A stretch of DNA of 64,000 nt from Dryas octopetala (GCA_963921425.1 OY992836.1:17253614-17317613), one strand, 5' to 3'; counted from the stretch's first letter, positions 38,396 to 48,660 are shown. Notes: generated by a model not told the origin, from the letters alone. Program-made: numbers and translations.

Positions 38396-38588
38396 TACTA
38401 CAAGAAATATGAGCAAAAGCCACCTTCATTGGTTGCATAGAAAGGGATGACAATTGGGCAATAGGGACTAAAGTGTCTCAATTTTAACAAAATTGGGTGG
38501 CAATTAGACAATAGGGACTAAAATTCACAAATGCCACCCCTTTCTGTACAACCAATGAAAGTGGCCTTTGTTCATATTTTTGGTAGTG
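38396..38588. mobile_element. CACTA-type MITE, about 193 bp
   Basis: The left end is TACTACAAGAAATATGAGCA. The right end, inverted, is CACTACCAAAAATATGAACA. The family signature is CACTACAAGAAA. TIRs continue for about 60 bp (TTCATTGGTTG in both). Inside, GGCAATTAGACAATAGGGAC repeats a preceding GACAATTGGGCAATAGGGAC. The 3 bp target duplication is not clear. Confidence 0.7.
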
Positions 38589-39127
38589 TGATCTTTTTGT
38601 AAAAGCAGCAGCGCGCCATGTGCTAAAAAGAACTTTAGCCAAAGATTGGACCTCGCCTGTTCATAAAAAAACAAAAGCACATATGAATGCTGATTGGCAA
38701 AAGAGATTGCAAAGAACCTTTCTCTATGTATAGATAATATTCTCTTGTGCGACAATCTGATAATTTATAATACTTATATTATTAGACTAATAATCTCTAT
38801 ATATATTTAATAATCCAGATGATATCATAAATATTTTATATTGCTATATTGTCTAGTAAGAAAAAATTTTCTGATATATAAATGCAGTGAAGTACTGTCC
38901 CCCCGCCCTGCAACATACACCTCAAGTTTTGTACACCATAATGCATGGATGGCATGGATGCATTGACAATAATAGCCCTCAAAATTCGTACTCAGTTGAG
39001 CTGCAACAGTGAGTTTGATTTTCACCAAAAAGGCACCTAGTGCAGTAGTGCTACTGGAAATAGGTGAAGACATTAATTTTCATGATTGGTAAACCTCAGC
39101 GTTTGAATTCTAGCTAACCAATTTTCA

Positions 39128-39177
39128 TTGACCATCTACTTTTTTTGGTGAGAAAAAAGTCAGAGTTGACCATCTAC
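39128..39177 (-). mobile_element. Nano-insertion 8
   Basis: TTGACCATCTAC occurs exactly at 39128-39139 and 39166-39177. The 26 nt insert on the minus strand ends TTCTCACC followed by eight A. Confidence 0.6.
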
Positions 39178-39934
39178 CTACGTATCCGTACAGAAAACTG
39201 ATAAATTAATTAATCAATTAATTCTATTGCTTTGTATATATATATATATATATTGTGCAGAAAAGAACAATTTGGAATATAAAAGGTAAATCAATATCAG
39301 CATGTCATCATTGGGCGTGTACCCGAAGATTTATTAGTACAAATACAAGAGGTGAATTTCCTATCATTCTTTGAGAATTGAGATTTTATTTTATAATTCA
39401 AAAAGGGTAAGTTGGTTTGTTTCCACTTTCCACAACACAGACTTTCTTTTCAAAAATAAAAAAATGATCTCAGCCTTGGGCTCAAAACATAGTAGCAATA
39501 GGGTAGCCCATGGCTAGGCCCAAAATTGTAGTCTTCAGCCTCCAAAGTCCAAACTGGACAATTCTTTGTCTTCAAAATTATTTTAATCTTGGTCATGTAT
39601 TATTCATTTAAAAGTTAGTAATTGATGATCATAACCTGACATACACCAAGCAAGTGTGCCTTATGAATCCATTTTTATTTCTTGCTTTCACACAATTTGA
39701 TTTATAATTTACAACGTAAGATTAAAAATCAAGTAAAAACAAATAGAAAAATAACAAGTAGAGGATCTAGATCTCACACAAAAACATACATTAATAATAT
39801 GCCTCCAAGTTATTAACTGAAGAGTTAACTAAAATTTCGTCCACAATGCTAATTAGTACCACAACCTGATACACACGCATAAAGAGATGTCACCTCTATT
39901 TATAGAGATGGGGTCGATGATGAGTGACTAATTA

Positions 39935-40120
39935 ATGATCCACTGATCCAGTGATCGTCATCGATCTTGTGAATTCAGAAAAGCTGAAAGTGCATTGACG
40001 TCTAGTGGTCTACATCTTCATCCATTAATAGACCATATCAAGCTGCGGTGGTGGGATCATATTCATGACGACCAGCTTTGTGACTTGACTGCTTTTGTTC
40101 AAATCACCTCCACCTTCTGC
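39935..40120 (-). pseudogene. Decayed third TT2-like MYB copy (C-terminal part only)
   Basis: On the minus strand this matches the C-terminal exon of MYB copy 2 (31650-32010) in the same order: the stretch coding the subgroup 5 motif (near 40075-40110), a shortened middle, then the stretch coding the terminal LSSFLNSE and the end (near 39950-39990). Several internal deletions remove the reading frame. The MYB DNA-binding exons are absent. It shows that the locus once held at least three tandem copies. Confidence 0.7.
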
Positions 40121-41619
40121 TTTAATATGGGCCATGCACACAATAAAATTAAGTTTCCCTAATGAGCTGGAACTGTGACAATATATAGCTCCCTAGGAAT
40201 TAAGGCACCGTTACTACTAGCTAGGTATGATCCATGGGACATCAACTGATCAACGTTAAGATATATACATATATATGCTATGTTAATGAGTGGGTGACCA
40301 TCTAAATTTTTCTGGTAAGAGTCTGCAGGTTGGACATCCACATATTCCACTGCAGAATAGTACTGAGCTTGTGTACGTGCCAGAATTAAAAGAGATGAAT
40401 TTCAATATCTTTATTAGTTGCTTGTTGCATGCAATATATACAGCAACTACAAGTAATTTACCAGCTTAAAGGCTAAAACGTTACGTAGCCCACCCTCTCT
40501 CAATTCAAGGCTATTTTCAGCAAGATGATGCTTACATGCACAGGCTATAGGGCAGACACATTACACATAATTAAATACCTTATTGAGAAAACTTTCAGTA
40601 CATTAATTATTTCATGCTTCTTCTGAATTATATTTGGCGAATGCCTTTTGACGGAGAAGAAATAAAAAATATAAAAACATCAAGGGTGTGGAATAAATTT
40701 TAGGGTGTCCATAGAGCCACCCTTTAAAAAATAAAAACTTATATTTGAGCTCAAATCAAAGGAACTTAGCCATACATAGTAGTTGCAACAGCAAGGCATG
40801 ACAATTGACAAGTGCAAAGCCCCGAACCAAAAAAGGGCTTTTAACTGATATGGGCCCCCTTAACAATTAGCACTAGGCCCAAAATAGTCTTGAGCTTCCA
40901 AAGTGAACAACTCTTCTCCAACCAATTTGGGTTTGGGTTTGGGTTTGAGCTCACACCATCACCATGGGATTTTACCAACCCAAGCTATGCATCGTCAACA
41001 TCCTATACACTAGTTGGCAAAAAAAACTTGTGTCCTATTATCCCTGTAATGGTCTTGAACACTCTTTCAGTTTTTTAGAAAAATATAAAAATAAAGATAG
41101 ATAGTACATTTTTAAATGACGTTAATGCCTCTATACCCTATCGATAAATATTCTCAAAGATTTCAGAAGTGAAAGTTGGAAAAGACTATTTCTCCGATTA
41201 TACATCCAAACAAACCAAGAGGTCAAAGACTATTTCTCCGATTTCAGAAATGAAAGTTGGAGACTTGCTTCCATACAAGGACGGATCCCACAGTTCAAAA
41301 AACATACTGGAAATACGGATGGAATTACCTAAACTCTGTTGTTATCCCTTGTCATTTTAACAGCCCAACCACCATGAAAATAATATTTGAAACAATTCTA
41401 GCCAAAGAAAGAGTACAACCATGCCCAACACCCAAAAACCAAATTGCAGCAAAGCAAAACTCAAAGTTGAGAGTACTGACAAAAAGATTAAAAGAGTAAA
41501 CAAAGATCAAACTTGCATTTCATATTTGAAGCTGAATATCCAATAACACCTTAACTCAGCCAAATTTAAAATCCTACATTGGCTTATTGGGAGATTCATA
41601 ATCAAATTACTCCAAATCT
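40121..41619. other. Intergenic, A/B-barrel gene 3' flank
   Basis: No gene recognised. AAAGACTATTTCTCCGATT occurs twice (41181-41199 and 41225-41243) in a short local duplication. The end of this stretch is the 3' flank of the A/B-barrel gene. Confidence 0.4.
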
Positions 41620-42432
41620 TCAGAGACTCGCAGATTGCGGCGATGGCACCACGTAATCGACAACAATCACGCTCTCCAAGTAATCCCGAACCTTGTCCTT
41701 CTGCAAATTCACCAGCTCCTCCTTGGAGTCCACCGCCTCCAATTCCTTCACTCCCGGAAAAACCCCAACCGACGCGATCGAATACCCTTTGGCTCTCGCC
41801 GGCGAGAAGTTCTCTCCGCAGCTAATCTGATCGATCCCTCCTCCGATTTCGCTGCCCTTAATCCCTTTAATCACCCCCAAAATCTCAGATTTCGCTTCTT
41901 CCCCCAGACCCTCCTTCAATTTCAAGAACGTCACGCGGATTGCGGACCCGGGTTTTGGGCCGAGTGGGCCTTGGAGGCCCTCGGCGACCCAATCGACGGC
42001 CATGACGTCTTCGCAGATGGGGAGGACGGACTCCTTGACGACGCTCAGGTGGTTGGGGTGTCCAGAATAGGCGGCGAGCTTGTCCTTGGAGTTGTAGCGG
42101 CTGTGGAGGATGTGGGTGAAGGGGAAGGGCGAGGATCGGGTGCGGAGGAGTGGACCGGCGCTCAGGTGGAGTGTCAGGTCCAGAGAGGTGAGGCCGTTGA
42201 GGCCGTTGACCATGGCATTGACCTTGGTGGGGTCCGTGTTGTCTTTGACCTTGAAGAGGACCACGTGCTCGATGATGGTTTGGGTGGACGAGGAGGACAT
42301 CTTGATGGTGGTGGTGAAGCGTGAGCAGGGTGAGGAGAAGCGGAGAAGGGGCTGTTTGGGAGATGAGAAAGTTCGAGAAAATGGAGGGGACAAGTGAGAA
42401 AGTGTGCGTGCTCTCATCAGACACAGTGTCAT
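41620..42432 (-). CDS. Stress-response A/B-barrel (Dabb) domain protein, UP3-like
   Basis: Single-exon gene of 270 residues. It has two Dabb domains (about residues 50-145 and 160-260). The first begins IIEHVVLFKVKDNTD, with the typical HVVLFK; the second begins IRVTFLKLKEG. The family role is poorly known; the Arabidopsis relative UP3 (At2g31670) is peroxisomal. The first 44 residues are rich in Ser, Arg and Pro and look like an organelle transit peptide, with an alternative Met at 45 (MSSSSTQT). The C terminus SASL resembles a weak peroxisomal PTS1, so dual targeting through alternative starts is possible but inferred. Coding sequence is GC-rich compared with its surroundings. The upstream flank (42528-42610) is duplicated at 45690-45770. 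Confidence 0.88.
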   Translation of the reverse strand: MTLCLMRARTLSHLSPPFSRTFSSPKQPLLRFSSPCSRFTTTIKMSSSSTQTIIEHVVLFKVKDNTDPTKVNAMVNGLNGLTSLDLTLHLSAGPLLRTRSSPFPFTHILHSRYNSKDKLAAYSGHPNHLSVVKESVLPICEDVMAVDWVAEGLQGPLGPKPGSAIRVTFLKLKEGLGEEAKSEILGVIKGIKGSEIGGGIDQISCGENFSPARAKGYSIASVGVFPGVKELEAVDSKEELVNLQKDKVRDYLESVIVVDYVVPSPQSASL

Positions 42433-43206
42433 ATCCTCAAAAAGAATCGAATAGGTTTGGAGTTGTTGACTGCTGTTCTCTGATAGTGATGGTATTGGTG
42501 CCTTGGTGGGATGCTGTTGAAAACAATTGGGCCGAGTGAAAATGGACTTTGGGCTACTTCAAGCCCAATTGACAATCCAAAATCCTAATGATCATCAGGT
42601 TTGCTCTAGCTGGGCCCATTTGATATCAGTCCGTTAATCAATTTTTAACCACCAACTATTCAACTAACGAGCTTTTGGCCAGAAAAAAAAAAAAAAAAAA
42701 AAAACCCACCAACTAACGTGCTAAAGTATTTCTTAACATTTTAGTTCCACTTATTTTCTAAATAAAATCCCATTTATTTTTAAACAGTGTCAAATCAGTT
42801 AATATAGAAAAGTTGATGTGGACGCCATTAGGTTTGAGAATCGAAATGCTGATAAACAAAATTAATGGTGCATGTAGGTGAAGACTTTATGAGTAATTCT
42901 TCAGACAAAATTACAACAATAATATTTTAGGGTGGCGATCACTATTAGAGTGGTGACAAGTAGTACTAAAATGGGTAATAAAATCATAGAATAGTATGGT
43001 GATGATGGAGGAAGATTAAGAGGCTGATCATCAGGAGCCGTCGAAGCAACATTGCATTATCTGATACTACATAAGCAAATACGGATTGTAGTTGAAGAAC
43101 TAGTTAATGAATTCCTCAGACAAAATTACAAATGAAAGATGAATATGAATTCACAATAAATCAATATTGTTGCTTCCAAAGTATGACTAAATTCGATTCT
43201 TGGTGT
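42433..43206. other. Spacer between A/B-barrel gene and RING gene
   Basis: This contains the A/B-barrel gene promoter, a poly-A run at 42683-42704, and at 43040-43170 the 3' flank of the RING gene, a segment that recurs near 44745-44880, 51755-51850 and 55675-55765. Confidence 0.5.
42661..42718 (+). mobile_element. Nano-insertion 9 (weaker case)
   Basis: CAACTAACG at 42661-42669 recurs at 42710-42718. The 40 nt between reads AGCTTTTGGCCAG, a run of 22 A, then CCCAC. The duplication is short and the right junction is not clean. Confidence 0.4.
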
Positions 43207-43659
43207 CTAAACGTGACGACAAAGTGGACAAGAATTGGTCATGATAAGCCACTTATCAATGCATACTTGGTGATATGTGTGTCTACAGTTCGCAAGCATC
43301 GCGCACTTGTCTTCTTCCTCAAACTCCTCACAGCAAATAACACACTCACCTTTGCAAAATCCAATTTTCTTATCCTTTTGATAACTGAAAGTTACATATC
43401 CTTGTCTCTGTTGTTGCTGCTGTGGTAATACTCGGCCGCCGGCGGATTCCATATCATGGGTTTGACCCGTTTGTTGAGTCCTCTTCAAACAACAGAAAAA
43501 GATGATGAAGATGATCATCATCATGATGACTATGTCGACTATAAAAATCAGACAGATTTGTATTGATACTATCAGAGGATCGTCATGAACATATGATGAG
43601 GATGATGATGATATTGGTGATATTGGAGGAATTATAGGCTGAGAAGCCACAGAAACCAT
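43207..43659 (-). CDS. Small membrane-anchored RING-H2 finger protein (probable E3 ubiquitin ligase)
   Basis: Intronless, 150 residues. A Ser-rich N terminus is followed by one strong membrane segment at about residues 32-57 (ICLIFIVDIVIMMMIIFII), a Gln-rich linker, and a C-terminal RING-H2 finger. Zinc ligands read C-x2-C in ECVICC, then NCRH, H and C in CRHTYHQVC, then C-x2-C in SCPLC: C3H2C3. RING-H2 proteins usually recruit E2 enzymes. It lacks the GLD motif of ATL proteins, so it is ATL-like at most. A TATATAAA box lies 55-62 bp upstream of the ATG (43714-43721). Three decayed relatives lie at 45.3, 52.0-52.6 and 56.0 kb. Confidence 0.85.
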   Translation of the reverse strand: MVSVASQPIIPPISPISSSSSSYVHDDPLIVSIQICLIFIVDIVIMMMIIFIIFFCCLKRTQQTGQTHDMESAGGRVLPQQQQQRQGYVTFSYQKDKKIGFCKGECVICCEEFEEEDKCAMLANCRHTYHQVCIDKWLIMTNSCPLCRHV

Positions 43660-45255
43660 GACAATTGACTGAGAGTTTGATAGAGAGATCTAGACTTAGA
43701 CAATGTATTCTCGTTTATATAACACAAGCTACGGATTAGATTACTTGATGAAGAAGCAACAATTTTGAGTTTTCATGAAGAATTAAAATCGAAGCTAGCG
43801 CACCAAAGAAAACGAGAACCTTTTACTATGTTGATTTTGTGATTTGATTTTGTAGGGACTACTTAAGCTATTATATAGCAGCAAGTATTCCTGGAGAGCC
43901 AAGGAAGCATCAATATTCCTCAAAACTGAAGGAAAATAGAAAAGGAAAGTTACTAATTAAAATAACTAATTTTTTCTTTCTTCTGGTTAATAATGTAATT
44001 AGGAATTTTTATGTACGTATATAAGGTTTGTGTGAAATTGGCGGGATACACTTCCTAACAGTCTGCCCACTTCCTCACATGACTAAAATATACGCATCAT
44101 TCTTCCCCATCTTTTCGAAGTTTTGGGTGTTATTATCTTAATCCAAAATTTCTTAATTAGGTACCCAAAAAAAATCGTAATTAATTAGCTATTCAACTTT
44201 GTTTTTTTATATCAAATTGTTTGGGCCCAATAAAAGCTATTATTCTTCGGTCGGTTCAACAAAAGCTATTAATTAATTAATTTGAATTGGCACCAATTCC
44301 TTCCCCGTGGTATTTTTGTAGCAAATGCATTCTTTTGTTTAAGTTATCTTGTTCGTCAATGAGTTGTTTACTGTGTAATAAGTAATTGATGTGCAGCAAA
44401 GAAAAATATCCTTGTATGGTTAATTGAACTTTTTGACCTACAGTACATTGTATCTTTTACTGTTCAAATTAATTAGATTTTTTGTTAGTACTATTTCATG
44501 GAAGTCACGTTATATACCTAATAAAATAAATGCCAAAGTTTAGATATTAAAATTCAAAAGGCCCTTAAATTTTTTTTCATAGTTCGGAGTTGCTTGTTTG
44601 GATGGATGGATGAGATATCAGGTTGGTTGTCTCCCATTATTGATGAAGGTGTACTTTTTTATGGTTCATTAAGTAATGAATTTCTCGATCCAATTATCCA
44701 AACAAACGAATACATCAAAAAGCTGATAAACAAAATTGGTTCATGCATGCGATAGTACTACATTAGCAATTATGGTTTTGCAGTTGAAGAATTAGTAAAT
44801 TAACTCCTCATGTAAAATTACAAATTAAAGATGAATGAAGCACAATAAAGCTAGCAAAAGTATTAATTTGTTGCTTCCAATCTTTCTTGTAATCTTTAAA
44901 ATATGTATTTGTTTATGGAAACAACATTTACGCATGCCCTCAATTTTGTTGCTATGGAATCAACATTTTAATTAATGCTTATATATATATACATATATGC
45001 TCCTTTTATTGAGATATACTTCAACTTATTTATATTGAGGTATACCCTGTTAGGGCCCACACGAGTCGTTTTTTGTCCATCCGAACCGTTCGCAAGGATC
45101 ATCTTATTTATATATATATGATATATCCAATTTTATGATTATGTAATATTCTAAAAATGTTCTACAAAAAAAAAATATATTCTAAAGAATGTGACAGATA
45201 CTAGAAGAGTTTTCTTGTTCTAAGAAATTTAATAATTTAATGGATACATATGGCA
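43660..45255. other. RING promoter and duplicated 3' flank of RING copy b
   Basis: It starts with the promoter of the RING gene. At 44745-44880 the DNA matches the RING gene 3' flank (ATTACAAA then GATGAAT, then TTGTTGCTTCCAA), so this is the downstream flank of decayed copy b. At 45137-45290 it also matches 51230-51360, the flank of copy c. Confidence 0.5.
45145..45192 (+). mobile_element. Nano-insertion 10 (empty site at 51243)
   Basis: ATATTCTAAAAATGT at 45146-45160 recurs with one inserted base at 45177-45192. The 16 nt insert is TCTAC, ten A, T. The duplicated locus at 51243-51260 (AATATTCTACGTAATGT) has a single copy and no insert. Confidence 0.6.
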
Positions 45256-45474
45256 TCAAATAGCTATTAATCTAGTAGTATTTCTCTTTAATAATTTAAT
45301 GGGTACGATGGCCATTACTATTGCAATGAGGGGTATGATGGGTATAAGAAAGATTAATGATTGAGCTAGCAGCAAATCATGATTAGCATGTGTTGCTATG
45401 GATGGTGAGAGTGATGGCAATGGTAATACTGGAGCAAGCAGAGGCTGAGGAGCCCACGAAACCATGACACACAA
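45256..45474 (-). pseudogene. RING gene copy b, N-terminal half only
   Basis: Open frame of 72 residues starting MCVMVSWAPQPLLAPVLPLP, then a membrane segment (SLIFLIPIIPLIAIVMAI). It aligns in layout with the first 55 residues of the RING gene (MVSVASQPI, then a membrane segment) but stops before the linker and has no zinc ligands. It is almost identical to copy c, so b and c arose by a later duplication. It could make a short membrane peptide, but a decayed gene is likelier. Confidence 0.6.
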
Positions 45475-45484
45475 TTAATTGATC

Positions 45485-45534
45485 AAAGATAGTTTGATGT
45501 GCCTTGGCCAAAAAAAAAAGATAGTTTGATGTGC
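45485..45534 (+). mobile_element. Nano-insertion 11 (empty site at 52628)
   Basis: AAAGATAGTTTGATGTGC occurs at 45485-45502 and 45517-45534. The 14 nt insert is CTTGGCC followed by seven A. The duplicated flank of RING copy c carries the same 18 bp only once (52628-52645) and continues directly into the same following DNA, so it is an empty site. Confidence 0.8.
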
Positions 45535-46486
45535 AACTTCAATTTATAAAATGGTATTGTCTTATATATATAAGCTAGGGATTGGAATACTCTTGATTAT
45601 CAAGAAGCCTCGTTAATCCTCAACAGCCAAGGAAACGAGGAAAAACAAAAAAAAGAGTGCATAAAAATAAAGCTACGGTTTTGAGGTATTTGGGCCGAGT
45701 AGAATTGGACTTTGGTCTAACTGAAGCCCAACTGACAATCCAAGATCCATGTGATCGGATTTGCTCTGTTTTATTTCTTAGTTCACCACCCCTGCTTCTT
45801 ATGACCTTAAAAGCACACGGCTGCCACATTGTGATGGATCCTGGTGGTAGATTTGGGCGCATTCTGATTCTGTAGTTCATGTTTTAGTTGTGCCCTGTTC
45901 GTTTTGTTTTGTTATTTACGCTCTAGTCCTACCATTTTACTGATGTTGATTGGATGCCACGTGATTTGACAATATGTCACCTCATGCTATGCCACGTGGC
46001 ATAAAAAATAATTTAACCAAACCGGACCGATCAATTAAAATAAAATATATTTATACACATTTTTATATTATTTTATACACTTTTTAATATTATTAATATA
46101 ATATAATATAATATTTGTATTCATGTGTTGATTTTGTTGTTGATAGATAGAAAGGAAGACCCAGATGGTTTATGACTTTATGCTGCTTGCTTCTCTGTGA
46201 GGGTTTGATACCAAAAGCGGCCCTTCACCTATCTTTTGCTTCGTTAATTAATCACAAACAGTCCAAACACAGTACTACTCTTTCTCTTGTGCCCTTATGT
46301 AGTGTACTGTAAGGTGTACCACACAAATTAACCCCCACCCATTTCTGACTTGCCTATCCCCTCTCTCTCTCTAGATTTCTACTCTCGCTTTCACATATCT
46401 ATCTGATACCAACAGAAGACCCAAAAACCAGAAGTAGTTTTCAACTTTGGATAATATCAATTTGAGATAATATCACCATCATCAAG
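45535..46486. other. Mosaic of duplicated flanks
   Basis: 45690-45770 is a diverged copy of the A/B-barrel gene upstream flank (42528-42610; shared TTGGGCCGAGT and TGACAATCCAA). 45877-45950 matches 53463-53556 (GTTCATGTTTTAGTTG, then TTCGTTTTGTTTTGTT). 45935-46015 resembles the arm of the 36.4 kb foldback element. 46160-46486 is pyrimidine-rich and promoter or leader-like. Confidence 0.5.
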
Positions 46487-46707
46487 ATGAAGTCTTCTCA
46501 GTTCTTTCTCCTCCCTCCCGCGACCAACTCTCTCCTCAGTCCGGCGTGGCGCCGGAGAGCTAGGCGGCGAAACCACCACCTCTCTTCGATCTGCCGCCCA
46601 GATCTCTTCTCTCTCTTCTCTCTCCTCCCTCCCCGATCACCCCTCTCTCCCTATGGTCTCCGCCTCCCCAACTCGGGCCCAAAATCCCTCAATCCCTCTC
46701 TCCCTCT
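46487..46707 (+). other. Unrecognised 5' gene-like segment joined to the ankyrin pseudogene
   Basis: A reading frame opens at 46487 (MKSSQFFLLPPATNSLL) after a CT-rich leader and is Ser/Arg/Pro-rich with no known domain. At about 46708 the DNA abruptly becomes the 3' end of an ACD6-like intron (TTATATATGAAGCATTTGC, as at 62784). The frame continues some 20 codons into it before stopping. It looks like the promoter and 5' end of an unrelated sequence fused to the pseudogene. Confidence 0.4.
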
Positions 46708-48140
46708 ATTATATATGAAGCATTTGCATTTTTTCTGCCGCAGAAATCACAAGAGGTTGAAGAGGTTGCTTTGAGGCATGAAGATATACATGGAATGACA
46801 CCTCTTCATCTAGCAGCCTCCAAGGCCATAAAAGCAGTTAAGCCCTAACTGTTGGTTGATCACAAACAACGAAACTTTATGTACCATGTCAATTATCAAT
46901 ATCGTATACAAGATTTGATTTTACAAGATCCTTAATAGTGTCTCTTAGATGTCAGATATGTTAAATGAAACACACCCCTACATATGATTGCCAAATCTCT
47001 AAATGGAAGCCAAGGATATTCATTCAGTCATCACTATGGAGATCTGACTGTGATGGAATGCAGGGGTGGTGAATGCAGTATGGTGAATGCAGTTGTCAAG
47101 ACATATCACTATCAATCATACGTAGGAGTGTGTTTCCTTCAACATCCCTGCCAAGGATCTTGTAAAACCAAATCTTGTATACGATATTGGTAATTCTCAA
47201 TGGCATAGTGCAGAAAGTTTCGTTGTTTGTGATCAACCAATTCGCAACAGTTAGGGCTGTGGGAAAGAAGTTTATTAACTGCTTTTATATGGCCTTTGGA
47301 GGCTGCTAGATGAAGAGGTGTCATTCCATGTATATCTTCATGCCTTAAACCAACCTCTTCATTGTAGTTTAGTAGCAGTTGCACAATTGAAGAATGACCC
47401 AAAATGTAGCCATGTGAAGCGGAGTGCATCCGTATTCATCTTCTACAGTCGCGGCCAAGGGTGCCACTCCAAGCTGTCATGGATTTCCATATCTCAGACT
47501 ATTGAGGAAGAAGTCCATGAAGATTATCATAGAAGCTTTGAGGTAAACAAAAGAGTCCAAGGATCTGAAGTAAAAAAGGAAGTCTGAGAGGCTCATTTGG
47601 TAGTTGCTGCACTTATAGCAACGGTAACCTTTGCAGCAGGAATCGCCATACCTGGTGGTTATGAAAATGGTTTTGCAGTTCTAGTTGATGATCTATTTTT
47701 CAGAGGATTTGTTGTATTTGACACTTTGGCCTTTATTATATTGTCTTGCTTTGTCTTTATGCACCTGTATATTATGAACTCCCAAGAGGGAAGAGATGTA
47801 CAAAACGCTTGAGAAGCTCGTAGCAATGACCATGATTTCCTTGTTTTTCATGGTGGCTTCTTTCATTTGCAGCACATTTGTGGTATTAGGTGGCGGTTCT
47901 TCAAGATTTGCCATGCCGGTTCTTCTGCTCACCGGCACTTTCTTCGTTGCCACATGTCATTACTGGCTTTTTCAAAGTTCCTCTGGTTTCCAGAGTATTG
48001 AAATTAGCGCCTACAAATGGTTCTATGATACTTTTGGTGAACTTGCATCCAAGTATGAACTTAGCGGGCCTGGACAAAGAACAATGGGCTTCTTTTCTCG
48101 TTCTGTTATAGCTCTTTGGCAAACCATCCGAAGAAGATGA
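46708..48140 (+). pseudogene. ACD6-like ankyrin-PGG pseudogene with internal inversion
   Basis: Three blocks match the intact gene at 61.8-64.0 kb. 46708-47115 matches the end of intron 1 and exon 2 with deletions and stops. 47116-47458 is the same exon region in inverted orientation (ankyrin repeat GMTPLHLAASKGHIKAVNKL reads on the minus strand). From 47450 the sense strand resumes with exon 3 (GCCACTCCAAGCTGTCATGG). The PGG membrane domain follows in two overlapping frames, 47597-47812 and 47796-48140, with four hydrophobic segments and the end TIRRR. The first ankyrin exon is missing. The PGG part is well preserved, so decay may be recent. PGG proteins of the ACD6 group act at membranes in cell-death and immunity control. 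Confidence 0.85.
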
Positions 48141-48660
48141 ACTTAGCTGGCATGGGGCAAGAATGAGCTTGTAGTTATGTAAAACTTTTTTGTTGAATTA
48201 TCCGAAGAATGCTCTTTCTCGTTATGTTTTCTTGTTATGTCAAACTTTTTTGGCTCTCTATGTTGGACTGAAAATCCCAGGTCATAAACATAAAAATCAG
48301 TTTGTGACATATTTTGGTGATGGATGATCTCTCTAATCATAATAGCATTGTGAAAAATTCCTGCTTTAATAGTTTTAGTGATCAGTTTGTGGGTTTGGTT
48401 TTGGAAATGGTATCCAAGTGGTGAGGGTGGTGTGGTGTTGATTTCTTGCATTTACTCGCTTTTAATTAGCTGTATTATGATCAGCATTCAAGCCTTGTTT
48501 TTTCTTTTTGGTGAAAGTTTGAGGCTTGTTTTTTCTTTTTTCTTTAGATAAATGTTGTTTAGCTAAGTTTACACTTGATTGCATTTACATGCCCTGATCT
48601 TGGTTGTTGCACAACAGTGTTACCGAGCGTCAATTTCACTTCACACTACTGATACTTAAG
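48141..48660. other. Pseudogene 3' flank
   Basis: No gene recognised; one short direct-repeat insertion is listed separately. Confidence 0.4.
48491..48540 (-). mobile_element. Nano-insertion 12 (T-rich target)
   Basis: AGCCTTGTTTTTTCTTTTT at 48491-48509 recurs with one mismatch at 48522-48540. The 12 nt between is, on the minus strand, CAAACTTTCACC, and it runs into an A-rich tail. The T-rich target makes the exact tail length ambiguous. Confidence 0.45.

Larger units (their letters stand above)
38164..39934. other. Spacer with CACTA-type MITE and one tiny insertion
   Basis: No gene recognised. The MITE at 38396-38588 and the insertion at 39128-39177 are listed separately. Confidence 0.4.

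Noticed and set aside
41010-41045. Possible nano-insertion with TTGGC plus A's
   Set aside because: The direct repeat (TCCTAT) is only 6-7 bp, too short to separate from chance.
41635-42539. Long plus-strand open frames opposite the A/B-barrel gene
   Set aside because: They are antisense shadows of a GC-rich single-exon gene whose minus-strand product is a recognisable family member.
44152-44190. GTACCC plus A's between TTAATTAG repeats
   Set aside because: The repeat is an AT-only 8-mer in AT-rich DNA, so the case is not convincing.
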